Shown in pieces: positions 26,299 through 34,777 of a DNA stretch of 64,000 nt (position 1 is the first letter of the stretch; the number at the start of each line of letters is the position of its first letter). Position numbers and translations under genes: made by a program. The DNA is from Actinoplanes lobatus (GTDB lineage Bacteria > Actinomycetota > Actinomycetes > Mycobacteriales > Micromonosporaceae), in contig NZ_JACHNC010000001.1 of assembly GCF_014205215.1 (NCBI RefSeq), positions 3,477,001 to 3,541,000 of the forward strand. The letters are read 5' to 3'. A model generated the notes under the pieces. That model had not been told where the DNA came from, made no database searches, and saw only the letters and a list, made by a program, of their open reading frames with translations.

Positions 26299-27168
26299 TC
26301 AGACATGCAGGACGACATCGGGTGGCTCCGTGGCGGCCGGCGGGCGCTCGCGTTCGCGCCGGAACCGGCGGGCCAGGGCGCCGCCCACGGCGGTGGCCAC
26401 GAACGCGGCCAGGGCCAGCAGCACGATCGTCGCGCCGGGCGCGGTGTCCACCTCGGCGGAGAGCACGATGCCCGCGCCCGCCGCCAGCACGCCGATCAGC
26501 ATGGCCAGCGTCATGGTGCTGCGGAAACCACGGGTGACCTGCTGGGCGGCGGCCACCGGGACCACCATGAGGGCGGACACCAGCAGCAGGCCGACGGTAC
26601 GCATGGCGATCGTCACGGTCACCGCCGTGGTCACCGCGAGCAGCAGATTGAGGGTGCGCACCGGCAGGCCGCTGACCCGCGCGTACTCCTCGTCGTTGCA
26701 GAGCGCGAAGAGCGCCGGGCGGAACACCAGCATGGCGGCCAGCACCGCGGCGCCGAGCCCGCCGATCAGCGCGAGATCCTCCGGCGACGTGGTGAGCAGC
26801 GACCCGAACAGGTACTGCATCAGGTTGCTGTTGCCGGCGTCGTCGGAGAGGCCGACCAGCAGCACCCCGCCCGCGATGCCGCCGTAGAAGAGCATGGCCA
26901 GCGCCAGATCGCCGGAGGTGCGGCCGCGCTCCCGGATCAGCTCCACGCCGACCGCGCCGACCGTCGCCACCAGCACCGCGGTGAGCACCGGCGAGTTGCC
27001 GGTCAGCAGGCCCACGCCGACACCGGTGAGCGCCACGTGGCCGATCCCGTCACCGATCAGCGAGAGGCGGCGCTGCACCAGGTAGATGCCGAGCGACGGG
27101 GCGGCCAGGCCGATGATCACGGCGGCCACCAGGGCGCGCTGCATGAAGGGGAGGGTGAGCAGGTCCAT
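26299..27168 (-). CDS. znuB: Zinc ABC transporter permease ZnuB
   Basis: This is the membrane subunit of the high-affinity Zn2+ (or Mn2+) ABC importer. The 289 residues have eight or nine hydrophobic helices and the ABC-3 family patterns FMQRALVAAVIIGLAAPSLGIYLVQRR, SLIGDGIGHVALTGVGVG and the coupling region QQVTRGFRSTM. The ATG at 27168 shares one base with the znuC stop (TGATG). Upstream in-frame codons would make a longer N-terminus overlapping znuC, which is unlikely. Confidence 0.95.
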   Translation of the reverse strand: MDLLTLPFMQRALVAAVIIGLAAPSLGIYLVQRRLSLIGDGIGHVALTGVGVGLLTGNSPVLTAVLVATVGAVGVELIRERGRTSGDLALAMLFYGGIAGGVLLVGLSDDAGNSNLMQYLFGSLLTTSPEDLALIGGLGAAVLAAMLVFRPALFALCNDEEYARVSGLPVRTLNLLLAVTTAVTVTIAMRTVGLLLVSALMVVPVAAAQQVTRGFRSTMTLAMLIGVLAAGAGIVLSAEVDTAPGATIVLLALAAFVATAVGGALARRFRRERERPPAATEPPDVVLHV

Positions 27169-27953
27169 CAGTACGCCTTCGTCCCCTCGGTGGGCGCCCA
27201 CTCGCAGATGGCCGGCTTGGCCTGGTCGGCGTGCGGGTGCACGTGCTCGTGACCGGGCTCGGCGTGGTGCCCGGCCGGTTCGGGAGGCGCCCCCTCGTAC
27301 GCGATCCGGCCGTCGTGCACCACCACGGTCCGCCCGATCAGCGGCCGCAGCGGGCCCAGCTCGTGCAGGACCAGCAGGATCGTGCCGCCGTCGCCGGCGA
27401 ACCGGGTCAGCGCCGCGGCGAACGCCTCCTGGCTGGCCGCGTCCACGCCGGCGTTCGGCTCGTCCAGCACCAGCAGGTTCGGTTCACCGGCCAGCGCCCG
27501 GGCGATCAGCGTCCGCTGCTGTTGACCGCCGGACAGGGTCGTCACCGGGTCACCGATCCGGTCCAGGAGGCCGACGGCGGTCAGCGCGTCGCGTACCGCC
27601 GCCTTGTCCTTCGACCCGGGGAAGCGGAAGACGCCGCGCCGGGCCAGCCGGCCGGACGCCACCACCTCGCCGACGGTGGCCGGCACGCCGCTGCCGGCGC
27701 CGAGCCGCTGCGGCACGTACCCGATCCGCTCCCAGTGCCGGAACCGGCGCTGGGCGACCCCGAACAGGTCGATCTCGCCGCGGCGCAGCGGGACCAGGCC
27801 GAGGATCGTCCGGATCAGGGTCGACTTCCCCGACCCGTTGGCGCCGAGGACCGCGACGACGTCGCCGGCCGCCACGCTCAGCGAGACGTCACGCAGCACC
27901 TCGCGGCCGTCGTAACCGACCGCCAAGTGCCTGACCTCCACCACAACGCTCAT
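27168..27953 (-). CDS. znuC: Zinc ABC transporter ATPase ZnuC
   Basis: This ATPase powers zinc import. The 261 residues have Walker A GANGSGKST (about 38), signature LSGGQQQRTLIARAL, Walker B LLVLDEPNAG and the H-loop VLHELG. The C-terminus carries a His-rich tail (GHHAEPGHEHVHPHAD), often seen in zinc transporters and possibly a zinc reservoir or sensor. The ATG at 27953 overlaps the znuA stop by four bases. Confidence 0.95.
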   Translation of the reverse strand: MSVVVEVRHLAVGYDGREVLRDVSLSVAAGDVVAVLGANGSGKSTLIRTILGLVPLRRGEIDLFGVAQRRFRHWERIGYVPQRLGAGSGVPATVGEVVASGRLARRGVFRFPGSKDKAAVRDALTAVGLLDRIGDPVTTLSGGQQQRTLIARALAGEPNLLVLDEPNAGVDAASQEAFAAALTRFAGDGGTILLVLHELGPLRPLIGRTVVVHDGRIAYEGAPPEPAGHHAEPGHEHVHPHADQAKPAICEWAPTEGTKAY

Positions 27954-28858
27954 GAACACTCCAGACCGAGCTTCAATGCGGTCAGGTTGGCACGCATCGC
28001 CGAGAAGTAGTCCGCGCTGTCGTCGGTCAGACCCTCGATCGGGTCGAGAACGGCGGTCTGCGCGCCGGCCTCACGGGCGATCGTCTCGGCGACCTTCGTG
28101 CTGACCAGCGTCTCGAAGAAGATCGTGGTGGTGCCGTGCTCCTTGGCCTCGGCGGCCACCTCGGCCAGCCGCTGCGGGGACGGCTCGGTCTCCGGGTCTA
28201 TGCCGGTGATGCCGATCTGGGTCAGCTCGTAACGGTCGGCCAGGTACGCGAACGCGGTGTGGCTGGTCACCAGCTCACGCCGGGCGCAGTTGGCCAGGCC
28301 GGTCCTGAACTCGCCGTCCAGGGCGGTCAGCTCGGTGCGCAGCGCGGCGGCCCGGCCGGTGAAGTCGGCGGCGTGCGCCGGGTCCGCCTTGCCGAGCCGC
28401 TCGGCCAGCTTGTCGGCGATGGTGGCGAGCCGCTCCGGGTCCAGCCAGACGTGCGGGTCGTTGGCGCCGTGCTCCTCCTCGGCGTGGGCGTCCGCCTCCT
28501 CGGCGGTGAGCGGCTGCACCGTGCCCACCGCGTCGAAACCGCGGTCCCCGCCGTTCTGCTTCATCGCGTCGTCCACGGCGGGCTGGAAGCCGCTCAGGTA
28601 GACGATCAGGCCGGCGTCGGCGACCTGGCCGACCTGGCTGGCGGTGAGCTCCACGTCGTGCGGCTCGGCGCCCGGTTTGGTCAGGGTCGACACCCGGACC
28701 GCGTCGCCGCCGACCCGCTCGCTGATGAACTGGAGCGGGTAGAAGGCGGTCACGACGGAGAGCTTGCCGTCGTCACCGTTGGCCGAGCCCCCTCCGCACC
28801 CGGTCAGCGCGGTCAGCGCGGTCAGCAGGGTTACGGCGGGGATCAGGCGGCGCATCAT
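27950..28858 (-). CDS. znuA: Zinc-binding lipoprotein ZnuA
   Basis: This is the extracellular substrate-binding protein of cluster A-I zinc/manganese ABC importers. The 302 residues start with a signal peptide and lipobox LTGC, then VVTAFYPLQFISERV. Zinc ligands are the His in AEPHDVELT, in NDPHVWLDP and in TSHTAFAYLADRYEL. A short acidic His loop (DAHAEEEHG) is the family's zinc-handling loop. Two tandem ATGs (28858 and 28855) are possible starts. It heads the operon behind the Zur box. Confidence 0.95.
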   Translation of the reverse strand: MMRRLIPAVTLLTALTALTGCGGGSANGDDGKLSVVTAFYPLQFISERVGGDAVRVSTLTKPGAEPHDVELTASQVGQVADAGLIVYLSGFQPAVDDAMKQNGGDRGFDAVGTVQPLTAEEADAHAEEEHGANDPHVWLDPERLATIADKLAERLGKADPAHAADFTGRAAALRTELTALDGEFRTGLANCARRELVTSHTAFAYLADRYELTQIGITGIDPETEPSPQRLAEVAAEAKEHGTTTIFFETLVSTKVAETIAREAGAQTAVLDPIEGLTDDSADYFSAMRANLTALKLGLECS

Positions 28859-28879
28859 GACGGCAACTGTGGTCGATAA

Positions 28880-28894
28880 TGACAATGATTGTCA
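28880..28894. promoter_or_regulatory. Zur box upstream of znuA
   Basis: TGACAATGATTGTCA is a perfect 7+1+7 palindrome that fits the actinobacterial Zur consensus. It stands 22 bases before the znuA start and overlaps a minus-strand TTGACA that could be the -35 element, so Zn-Zur binding would block the znuA-znuC-znuB-smtB-zur operon. Confidence 0.9.
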
Positions 28895-28907
28895 AAGCCG
28901 CATGGTT

Positions 28908-29156
28908 TCACAGGGCTTTCGCCACCACGGCGGCCACCAGAACGCTCAACAGGACGAGCCGTACGGTCCTGGTGATCCCTGACTGCACCGGCCAGGTGGT
29001 GAAGGTCAGCGCGGCCAGACCGGCCGCCAGCACGCCCAGCAGCAGGGCGCCCACGATCCCGGGCAGGAAGAGCCCGGCCATCAGCAGGACGAGAGCGCCG
29101 ACGAAGGCCGTGGTCGGGTTCACCCGGGCCAGCCGGTGAAGGAAGGACGGTGTCAC
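28908..29156 (-). CDS. Small membrane protein (DUF6703-like)
   Basis: The 82-residue protein has two to three hydrophobic helices after FLHRLARVNPTTAFVGALVLL, a pattern I associate with DUF6703 proteins of actinobacteria. The GTG start at 29156 is only 34 bases from the start of the divergent monooxygenase gene. Its 3' end lies 13 bases from the Zur box, so znuA transcription starts just beyond it. The function is unknown. Confidence 0.72.
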   Translation of the reverse strand: MTPSFLHRLARVNPTTAFVGALVLLMAGLFLPGIVGALLLGVLAAGLAALTFTTWPVQSGITRTVRLVLLSVLVAAVVAKAL

Positions 29157-29178
29157 AGTGGCTCCTGTCGCGCGTGCG

Positions 29179-29190
29179 TACCCTCGTCAC
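29179..29190 (+). promoter_or_regulatory. Leaderless-type -10 promoter of the monooxygenase-like gene
   Basis: TACCCT (29179-29184) is followed by 6 bases and then the ATG at 29191. Confidence 0.5.
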
Positions 29191-29532
29191 ATGCTGGTGC
29201 TCAACCGCTTCTCGGTCCCACCGGAAACGCAGGACGTCTTCCGGGAACAGGCGCACGCCGCGCTCGCCGCCCTCGCGCGCACGTCCGGTTACCGGTCCGG
29301 CCGCCTGACCCGGGCCCTGGAGGACCCGGCCGGGTGGATCCTGGTCACCGAATGGGAGTCGGTCGGAGCCTACCGGCGGGCGCTCGGGGCGTTCGACGTG
29401 AAGGTGTCCGCCACCCCGCTGCTCGCGCTCTCCCTCGACGAGCCGTCCGCCTTCGAGACCCTGGCCGAGGCCGCCCCCGGCGGGGACGTGGTGATCACGG
29501 CGAGCGACCGGGCGGCCGAACCCTGGCGCTGA
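29191..29532 (+). CDS. Antibiotic biosynthesis monooxygenase (ABM) domain protein
   Basis: This 113-residue protein has the ferredoxin-like ABM fold: MLVLNRFSVPPETQDVFREQAHAALAALA, GYRSGRLTRALEDPAGWILVTEWESVGAYRRALG. Such proteins are cofactor-free monooxygenases, haem-degrading enzymes or orphan dimers; a position near glyS is common in actinobacteria. The ATG at 29191 is chosen from its -10 spacing and the fold beginning there; an earlier in-frame ATG at 29158 would overlap the -10 box. The substrate is unknown. Confidence 0.78.
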   Translation: MLVLNRFSVPPETQDVFREQAHAALAALARTSGYRSGRLTRALEDPAGWILVTEWESVGAYRRALGAFDVKVSATPLLALSLDEPSAFETLAEAAPGGDVVITASDRAAEPWR

Positions 29533-29536
29533 ACAC

Positions 29537-29548
29537 TAGGCTGTGGAC
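29537..29548 (+). promoter_or_regulatory. Leaderless-type -10 promoter of the next gene
   Basis: TAGGCT (29537-29542) plus 6 bases leads to the ATG at 29549. Confidence 0.5.
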
Positions 29549-30037
29549 ATGAGTCTCGTTCCACCTCCACCACCGGGCCCGGGCGTGCACCCGCCGTTCC
29601 CGGCGCCTCCGGTCGAGGGCCGGGGCAAGCGGATCGGGACGAGCCTGGGGATCACCGCGGGCGTCCTGGTGCTGATCTGCGGCGCGGGAGCGGTGGCCGC
29701 CGGCGGGTTCCTCACCGCGTTCGGCAACGCGCTCGACGAGCAGGCCGAGGTCGTCGTCAGCCGGTACCTCGACGATCTCCAGGACCGCGACTTCGACGGG
29801 GCGTACCAACAGCTCTGCCAGCAGGCGAAGGACAGCGAGAGCCAGGTCGACTACGTCGCCCGGATGTCGGCCAGCGAGCCGTTCTCCTCGTACCGGCTGG
29901 GTGAGCTGGCCCTCGGGGTGCGGATCGTCGTGCCGGTCGACCTGCTCTACCCCGACGGCGGCTCGGCGCGGCAGGAGGCCCTGCTCGGGCAGAACAAGAA
30001 GACGGGCAAGTTCGAGGTGTGCGACCTCGGGGAGTAA
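29549..30037 (+). CDS. Membrane-anchored protein with proline-rich N-terminus
   Basis: The 162-residue protein has a Pro/Gly-rich cytoplasmic tail (SLVPPPPPGPGVHPPFPAPP), one transmembrane helix (about residues 32-55) and an extracellular domain with DEQAEVVVSRYLDDLQDRDFDGAYQQLCQQAKD, a pattern like the NTF2/DUF4878 type exported domains. Two Cys (in LCQQ and EVCDLG) could form a disulfide. The function is unknown. A GTG at 29543 is an alternative start but lies in the promoter spacer. Confidence 0.75.
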   Translation: MSLVPPPPPGPGVHPPFPAPPVEGRGKRIGTSLGITAGVLVLICGAGAVAAGGFLTAFGNALDEQAEVVVSRYLDDLQDRDFDGAYQQLCQQAKDSESQVDYVARMSASEPFSSYRLGELALGVRIVVPVDLLYPDGGSARQEALLGQNKKTGKFEVCDLGE

Positions 30038-30106
30038 CCTCGCTTTTCGTCCAGTCCTTTACGAATTTCCCCGCCGACACCCAGCCGGCGTAGGAGGAAA
30101 CCGCAC

Positions 30107-31486
<1,380 letters not shown>

Positions 31487-31496
31487 TCCACCGGAT

Positions 31497-31982
31497 CTAG
31501 AACTCGAAGCCGCCCGGTCGGCTGTTCCGGTCCGCGATCAACCCGGCCAGGGTCGCCACGGCGATCTCGGCGGGGGTGCGCGAGCCGATGTTCAGCCCGA
31601 CCGGGCGGTGCACCCGCCCGATCTCGTCCTCCGGCACGCCCAGCTCGCGCAGCGCCGCCACATGCGGGCCCTCGTGCCGTGGATTCCCCAGGATGCCGAT
31701 CCAGCGCGCCTTCCCGTCCAGCGCCTCCCTGAGCAGGGCGCCGATCTCCGGCCGGTGATGGTCGGTCAGCAGGATGTCGGTGTGCTCGTCCGGCGCCGCC
31801 GCCGACAGATCGCCCACGTAGGTGTCACCGTGCGGCCGGGGCGTGCCGCCCAGCCGGGTCGGGTCCGGCTCCACCAGCACGGTCTGGAAGCCCAGCTCCA
31901 CCCCGAAGCGGAACAGCATCTCCGACACCGGGGACTCGAAGACCGCGATCAGCCGTCGTGGGCTCTGCGCACCGTTCTCCAT
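31497..31982 (-). CDS. XdhC-type Rossmann-domain protein
   Basis: The 161-residue protein matches the C-terminal Rossmann domain of XdhC-like proteins (RRLIAVFESPVSEMLFRFGVELGF, DILLTDHHRPEIG, IGILGNPRHEGPHVAALRELGV, VGLNIGSRTPAEIAVATLAGLIADR). XdhC proteins insert sulfurated molybdenum cofactor into xanthine dehydrogenase. No molybdoenzyme lies in the window, so the partner is unknown. The first, CoxI-like domain of full-length XdhC is absent. The ATG at 31982 is chosen. It converges on glyS with a 10-base gap. Confidence 0.82.
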   Translation of the reverse strand: MENGAQSPRRLIAVFESPVSEMLFRFGVELGFQTVLVEPDPTRLGGTPRPHGDTYVGDLSAAAPDEHTDILLTDHHRPEIGALLREALDGKARWIGILGNPRHEGPHVAALRELGVPEDEIGRVHRPVGLNIGSRTPAEIAVATLAGLIADRNSRPGGFEF

Positions 31983-32011
31983 ACCCCAGACTCTGCCAGA
32001 GGCCCCGCCCG

Positions 32012-32090
32012 TTGTCACTCTTCCAGGTGACTTGCGACAGGTTGCTCAGTGACAATACCGTGGGTGGTGAAAGCAAGGCTACCTTTCACC
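32012..32090. repeat. Two inverted repeats upstream of a small coiled-coil gene
   Basis: TTGTCAC (32012-32018) pairs with GTGACAA (32049-32055), and GGTGAAAG (32066-32073) pairs with CTTTCACC (32083-32090). They fill the gap between XdhC and the small gene and look like operators or an mRNA leader structure. Confidence 0.5.
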
Positions 32091-32103
32091 CCTGGAGACA
32101 GCG

Positions 32104-32328
32104 TTGCCCACCATGGAAGAGTTCATGCAGGCCCTGGTGACCACCCAATCCGAGCACATCGCCGCGCTGGCGAAACAAACGGCGATCCTCGACAGGCACA
32201 CCGCGATGCACAAGCAGCACGCCGGAGCGCTCGCGCGGGTCTCACTCGACGTGCAGCGCCTTCAAGACGGGGTTCAGCAGATCGTCGGGATGCTGGATCG
32301 GTTGATCGAGCAGGGCCCTCGGCAGTAG
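32104..32328 (+). CDS. Small helical protein, possible coiled coil
   Basis: This 74-residue protein is nearly all helix-forming (EEFMQALVTTQSEHIAALAKQTAILD... VSLDVQRLQDGVQQIVGMLDRLIEQ). Hydrophobic residues are spaced as in a coiled coil. The TTG at 32104 has GGAGA 6 bases upstream; an ATG at 32113 in frame is the alternative start with poorer spacing. I do not recognise a family. The lower-GC leader with palindromes suggests it may be horizontally acquired or specially regulated. Confidence 0.6.
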   Translation: MPTMEEFMQALVTTQSEHIAALAKQTAILDRHTAMHKQHAGALARVSLDVQRLQDGVQQIVGMLDRLIEQGPRQ

Positions 32329-32370
32329 GCGATTCGAGGTCGCCGGGCATGGCGTGTCACCCTAGGACCC

Positions 32371-33504
32371 GTGATTGCACCGCTCATGCTCGGCGACCAT
32401 GCCGTCAACCCGCCTGTCGTGCTCGCGCCGATGGCGGGCATCACCAACGTGGCTTTCCGGCGGCTCTGCCGGGAGCAGGGTGGCGGTGTCTACGTCTGCG
32501 AGATGATCACCACCCGGGCGCTGGTGGAGCGGATCCCCAAGACGCTCAAGATGATCGCGTTCGCCGAGGACGAGGGTTTCCGCAGCCTCCAGCTCTACGG
32601 CGTGGACCCGGACGTGACGGCGGCCGCCGTGCGGATGGTCGGCGAGGACGGCCTCGCCGATCACATCGACCTCAACTTCGGCTGCCCGGTGCCCAAGGTC
32701 ACCCGGCGCGGCGGCGGTTCGGCCCTGCCCTGGCGGCGGCGGCTCTTCGGGCGGATCGTCAGCCAGGCGGTCGCGGCGGCCAAGCCGTTCGGCATCCCGG
32801 TCACCATCAAGATGCGCAAGGGCATCGACGACGACCATCTGACGTACGTCGAAGCCGGCCTCGCCGCGCAGGAGGCCGGCGTGGCGGCGGTCGCCCTGCA
32901 CGCCCGTACCGCCGAGCAGCGCTATTCGGGTCAGGCCGACTGGGACGCCATCGCCACCCTGAAGCAGGCGCTGGACGTGCCGGTGCTGGGCAACGGCGAC
33001 ATCTGGGAGGGCTCGGACGCGCTCCGCATGGTCGAGCACACCGGCTGCGACGGCGTGGTGGTGGGCCGTGGCTGCCTGGGCCGCCCGTGGCTCTTCGCCG
33101 ATCTGGAGGCCGCCTTCACCCAGGGCGCGAACTACCAGCCGGTGCTGCCCACCCTCGGCGAGGTCGCGAAGATCATCGCCCGGCACGCGCAGCTGCTGGT
33201 CGAGGCGCTGGAGGACGAGCGGCACGGCTGCGCCGACTTCCGCAAGCACGTGGCGTGGTACCTCAAGGGTTTCCCGGTCGGCGGTGACCTGCGCCGCAGC
33301 CTGGCGATGATCTCTTCGCTGACCGAGCTGGACGACCTGCTCGCCAGGCTGGACCCGTCGGTGCCGTTCCCGGCCGACGCGCTGGGCCAGCCGCGTGGCC
33401 GGGTCAACGCGCCCGGCAAGGTCTCCCTGCCGCACGGCTGGCTGGACAGCCGCGACGACGACACCGTCCCCGAGGGCGCCGAGACCGACGAGTCCGGCGG
33501 CTGA
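32371..33504 (+). CDS. dusB: tRNA-dihydrouridine synthase DusB
   Basis: This FMN-dependent TIM-barrel enzyme reduces uridine to dihydrouridine in the tRNA D-loop. The 377 residues contain APMAGITNVAFRRLC, the catalytic Cys in NFGCPVPKVTRRGGGSAL, LHARTAEQRYSGQADW, GNGDIWEGSDA and VVVGRGCLGRPW. The GTG start at 32371 gives the usual N-terminus (MIAPLMLGDHAVNPPVVLAPMAG). It is followed by a strong hairpin. Confidence 0.96.
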   Translation: MIAPLMLGDHAVNPPVVLAPMAGITNVAFRRLCREQGGGVYVCEMITTRALVERIPKTLKMIAFAEDEGFRSLQLYGVDPDVTAAAVRMVGEDGLADHIDLNFGCPVPKVTRRGGGSALPWRRRLFGRIVSQAVAAAKPFGIPVTIKMRKGIDDDHLTYVEAGLAAQEAGVAAVALHARTAEQRYSGQADWDAIATLKQALDVPVLGNGDIWEGSDALRMVEHTGCDGVVVGRGCLGRPWLFADLEAAFTQGANYQPVLPTLGEVAKIIARHAQLLVEALEDERHGCADFRKHVAWYLKGFPVGGDLRRSLAMISSLTELDDLLARLDPSVPFPADALGQPRGRVNAPGKVSLPHGWLDSRDDDTVPEGAETDESGG

Positions 33505-33522
33505 CCGGCCGCCCGGCTCAGT

Positions 33523-33574
33523 GCGATCTTGGACGTTTCACCACCGGATCCGGGGGCGAAACATCCAAGATCGC
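33523..33574. terminator. Long hairpin between dusB and the DUF2786 gene
   Basis: A 17-base arm (33523-33539, beginning GCGATCTTGGA) pairs with the arm 33558-33574 (ending TCCAAGATCGC) with a single C/A mismatch; the 18-base loop has its own CCGGATCCGG palindrome. It lies between two convergent genes and can serve as a bidirectional terminator. The GATCTTGGA/TCCAAGATC arms resemble intergenic palindromic repeats of related genomes. Confidence 0.75.
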
Positions 33575-33624
33575 GGAATTTCGGAGCGGACGTCAGGCCG
33601 CCGCCCAGCAGGCACGAAGCGCCG

Positions 33625-34701
33625 TCAACGCAATTCGGCCTCGTCGGCGGCGGCGCGGCCGGATTCCCAGCCCTCCAGGCTCTCCACGCGACTGCCGCGG
33701 GCCCGGACCGTGCGCGGGAACGCCCGGTCCATCGCCTCGTGCACCTGCACCTCGCGGCGGTGTAGGACCGGGAGCAGATCGCCGTGGCCGGTCATCTCGC
33801 GCTCGGTGACCTGCCGCAGCCGTTCTCCGATGCGTACGCCGTACGCGACCAGGAACGACCGTTTGAACGCCTTCAACCGGGCTTTGCGGACGTTCTTCTC
33901 GTCCCGCACCATCGCCCGGTTCGCCTGGACCAGCAGTGACGTGTAGAGCAGCTCGACCGCGTCGATGTCGGCGTCGAACCCGAAGATCGTGCTGAACCCC
34001 AGTTCCGGCGACCAGACCGTGCGGCAGGTGTTGGCCCGCGACACGGCGTCCAGCAGACCGGCCTTCTCGCTCTCGTACGGGTGGTCCACCCCGATCCGCC
34101 GGGCGAACGGTGTCACGTCCACCGCCGGGGCGGCGACCACCTCGATCCGGTACCGGGTGATCAGCTCCTGGGCCTTGGCGCTGTACGACTCCGCCTCGGC
34201 CGGGAAGTCGGTGGCCTCCGCCTTGGCCAGCAGTGCCCGGACCCGGTCGAGGATGCGCTGGTCACCGTGGTGCGGCACGGTCGTCAGGGGGGTGCCGGGC
34301 GCCGGGATCAGGATGTCGATGCGGGGCATCCGCCGCAGCTCGGCGAGCAGGGCGAGGGATGCGTCGAGCACCGCGATCCGGTCCGGCCGGCGGCCCTCGG
34401 GGGTGCGCAGCGCGTCCGCCTGGGCCTGCCAGCGTTCGTCGACCGGGTTTTTCCCACGGGCGTAGTCCCGGGCCGCGTCGGCGACCAGCCGGGCCTGGAT
34501 CGGGTTGCCGCGCCGGGCGACCGCGCGGTGCAGTTCGGCCGGCTGCCAGCCGTTGCCGAAGAGGCGGCCGAACTCGCCGCTCAATGCTCCTGCTAGCGCC
34601 GCGTCCACCTCGATGGACGGGGCGCCGGTCAGTACGTCCAGCGCGTCCTCGTGATCGAGTGCCCCGGACCGTACCGCCTCGATGATGTCCCGGGCCGCCA
34701 T
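33625..34701 (-). CDS. DUF2786 domain protein
   Basis: The 358-residue protein has a central DUF2786 segment (RVRALLAKAEATDFPAEAESYSAKAQELITRYRIE, about 155-190), followed by a domain with FDADIDAVELLYTSLLVQANRAM and a basic helical C-terminal part (KARLKAFKRSFLVAYGVRIGERL). DUF2786 proteins occur in phage and actinobacterial genomes and their function is unknown. The ATG at 34701 follows TACCAT at 8 bases. The gene converges on dusB through the hairpin at 33523-33574. Confidence 0.8.
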   Translation of the reverse strand: MAARDIIEAVRSGALDHEDALDVLTGAPSIEVDAALAGALSGEFGRLFGNGWQPAELHRAVARRGNPIQARLVADAARDYARGKNPVDERWQAQADALRTPEGRRPDRIAVLDASLALLAELRRMPRIDILIPAPGTPLTTVPHHGDQRILDRVRALLAKAEATDFPAEAESYSAKAQELITRYRIEVVAAPAVDVTPFARRIGVDHPYESEKAGLLDAVSRANTCRTVWSPELGFSTIFGFDADIDAVELLYTSLLVQANRAMVRDEKNVRKARLKAFKRSFLVAYGVRIGERLRQVTEREMTGHGDLLPVLHRREVQVHEAMDRAFPRTVRARGSRVESLEGWESGRAAADEAELR

Positions 34702-34715
34702 GGGAGGGAATGGTA
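34702..34715 (-). promoter_or_regulatory. Leaderless-type -10 promoter of the DUF2786 gene
   Basis: Minus-strand TACCAT (34715-34710) stands 8 bases before the ATG at 34701. Confidence 0.4.
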
Positions 34716-34777
34716 GTTGCCGGGGTCCTGGTTCCCGGCCAGGACCCCGGCGCCGTGACCGCCGAGCGGCCGGACGG

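Noticed and set aside
32363..32370. TAGGAC before the dusB GTG as a leaderless -10
   Set aside because: The hexamer does not end in T and the spacing to the start codon is only about two bases, so it does not fit the pattern seen elsewhere.
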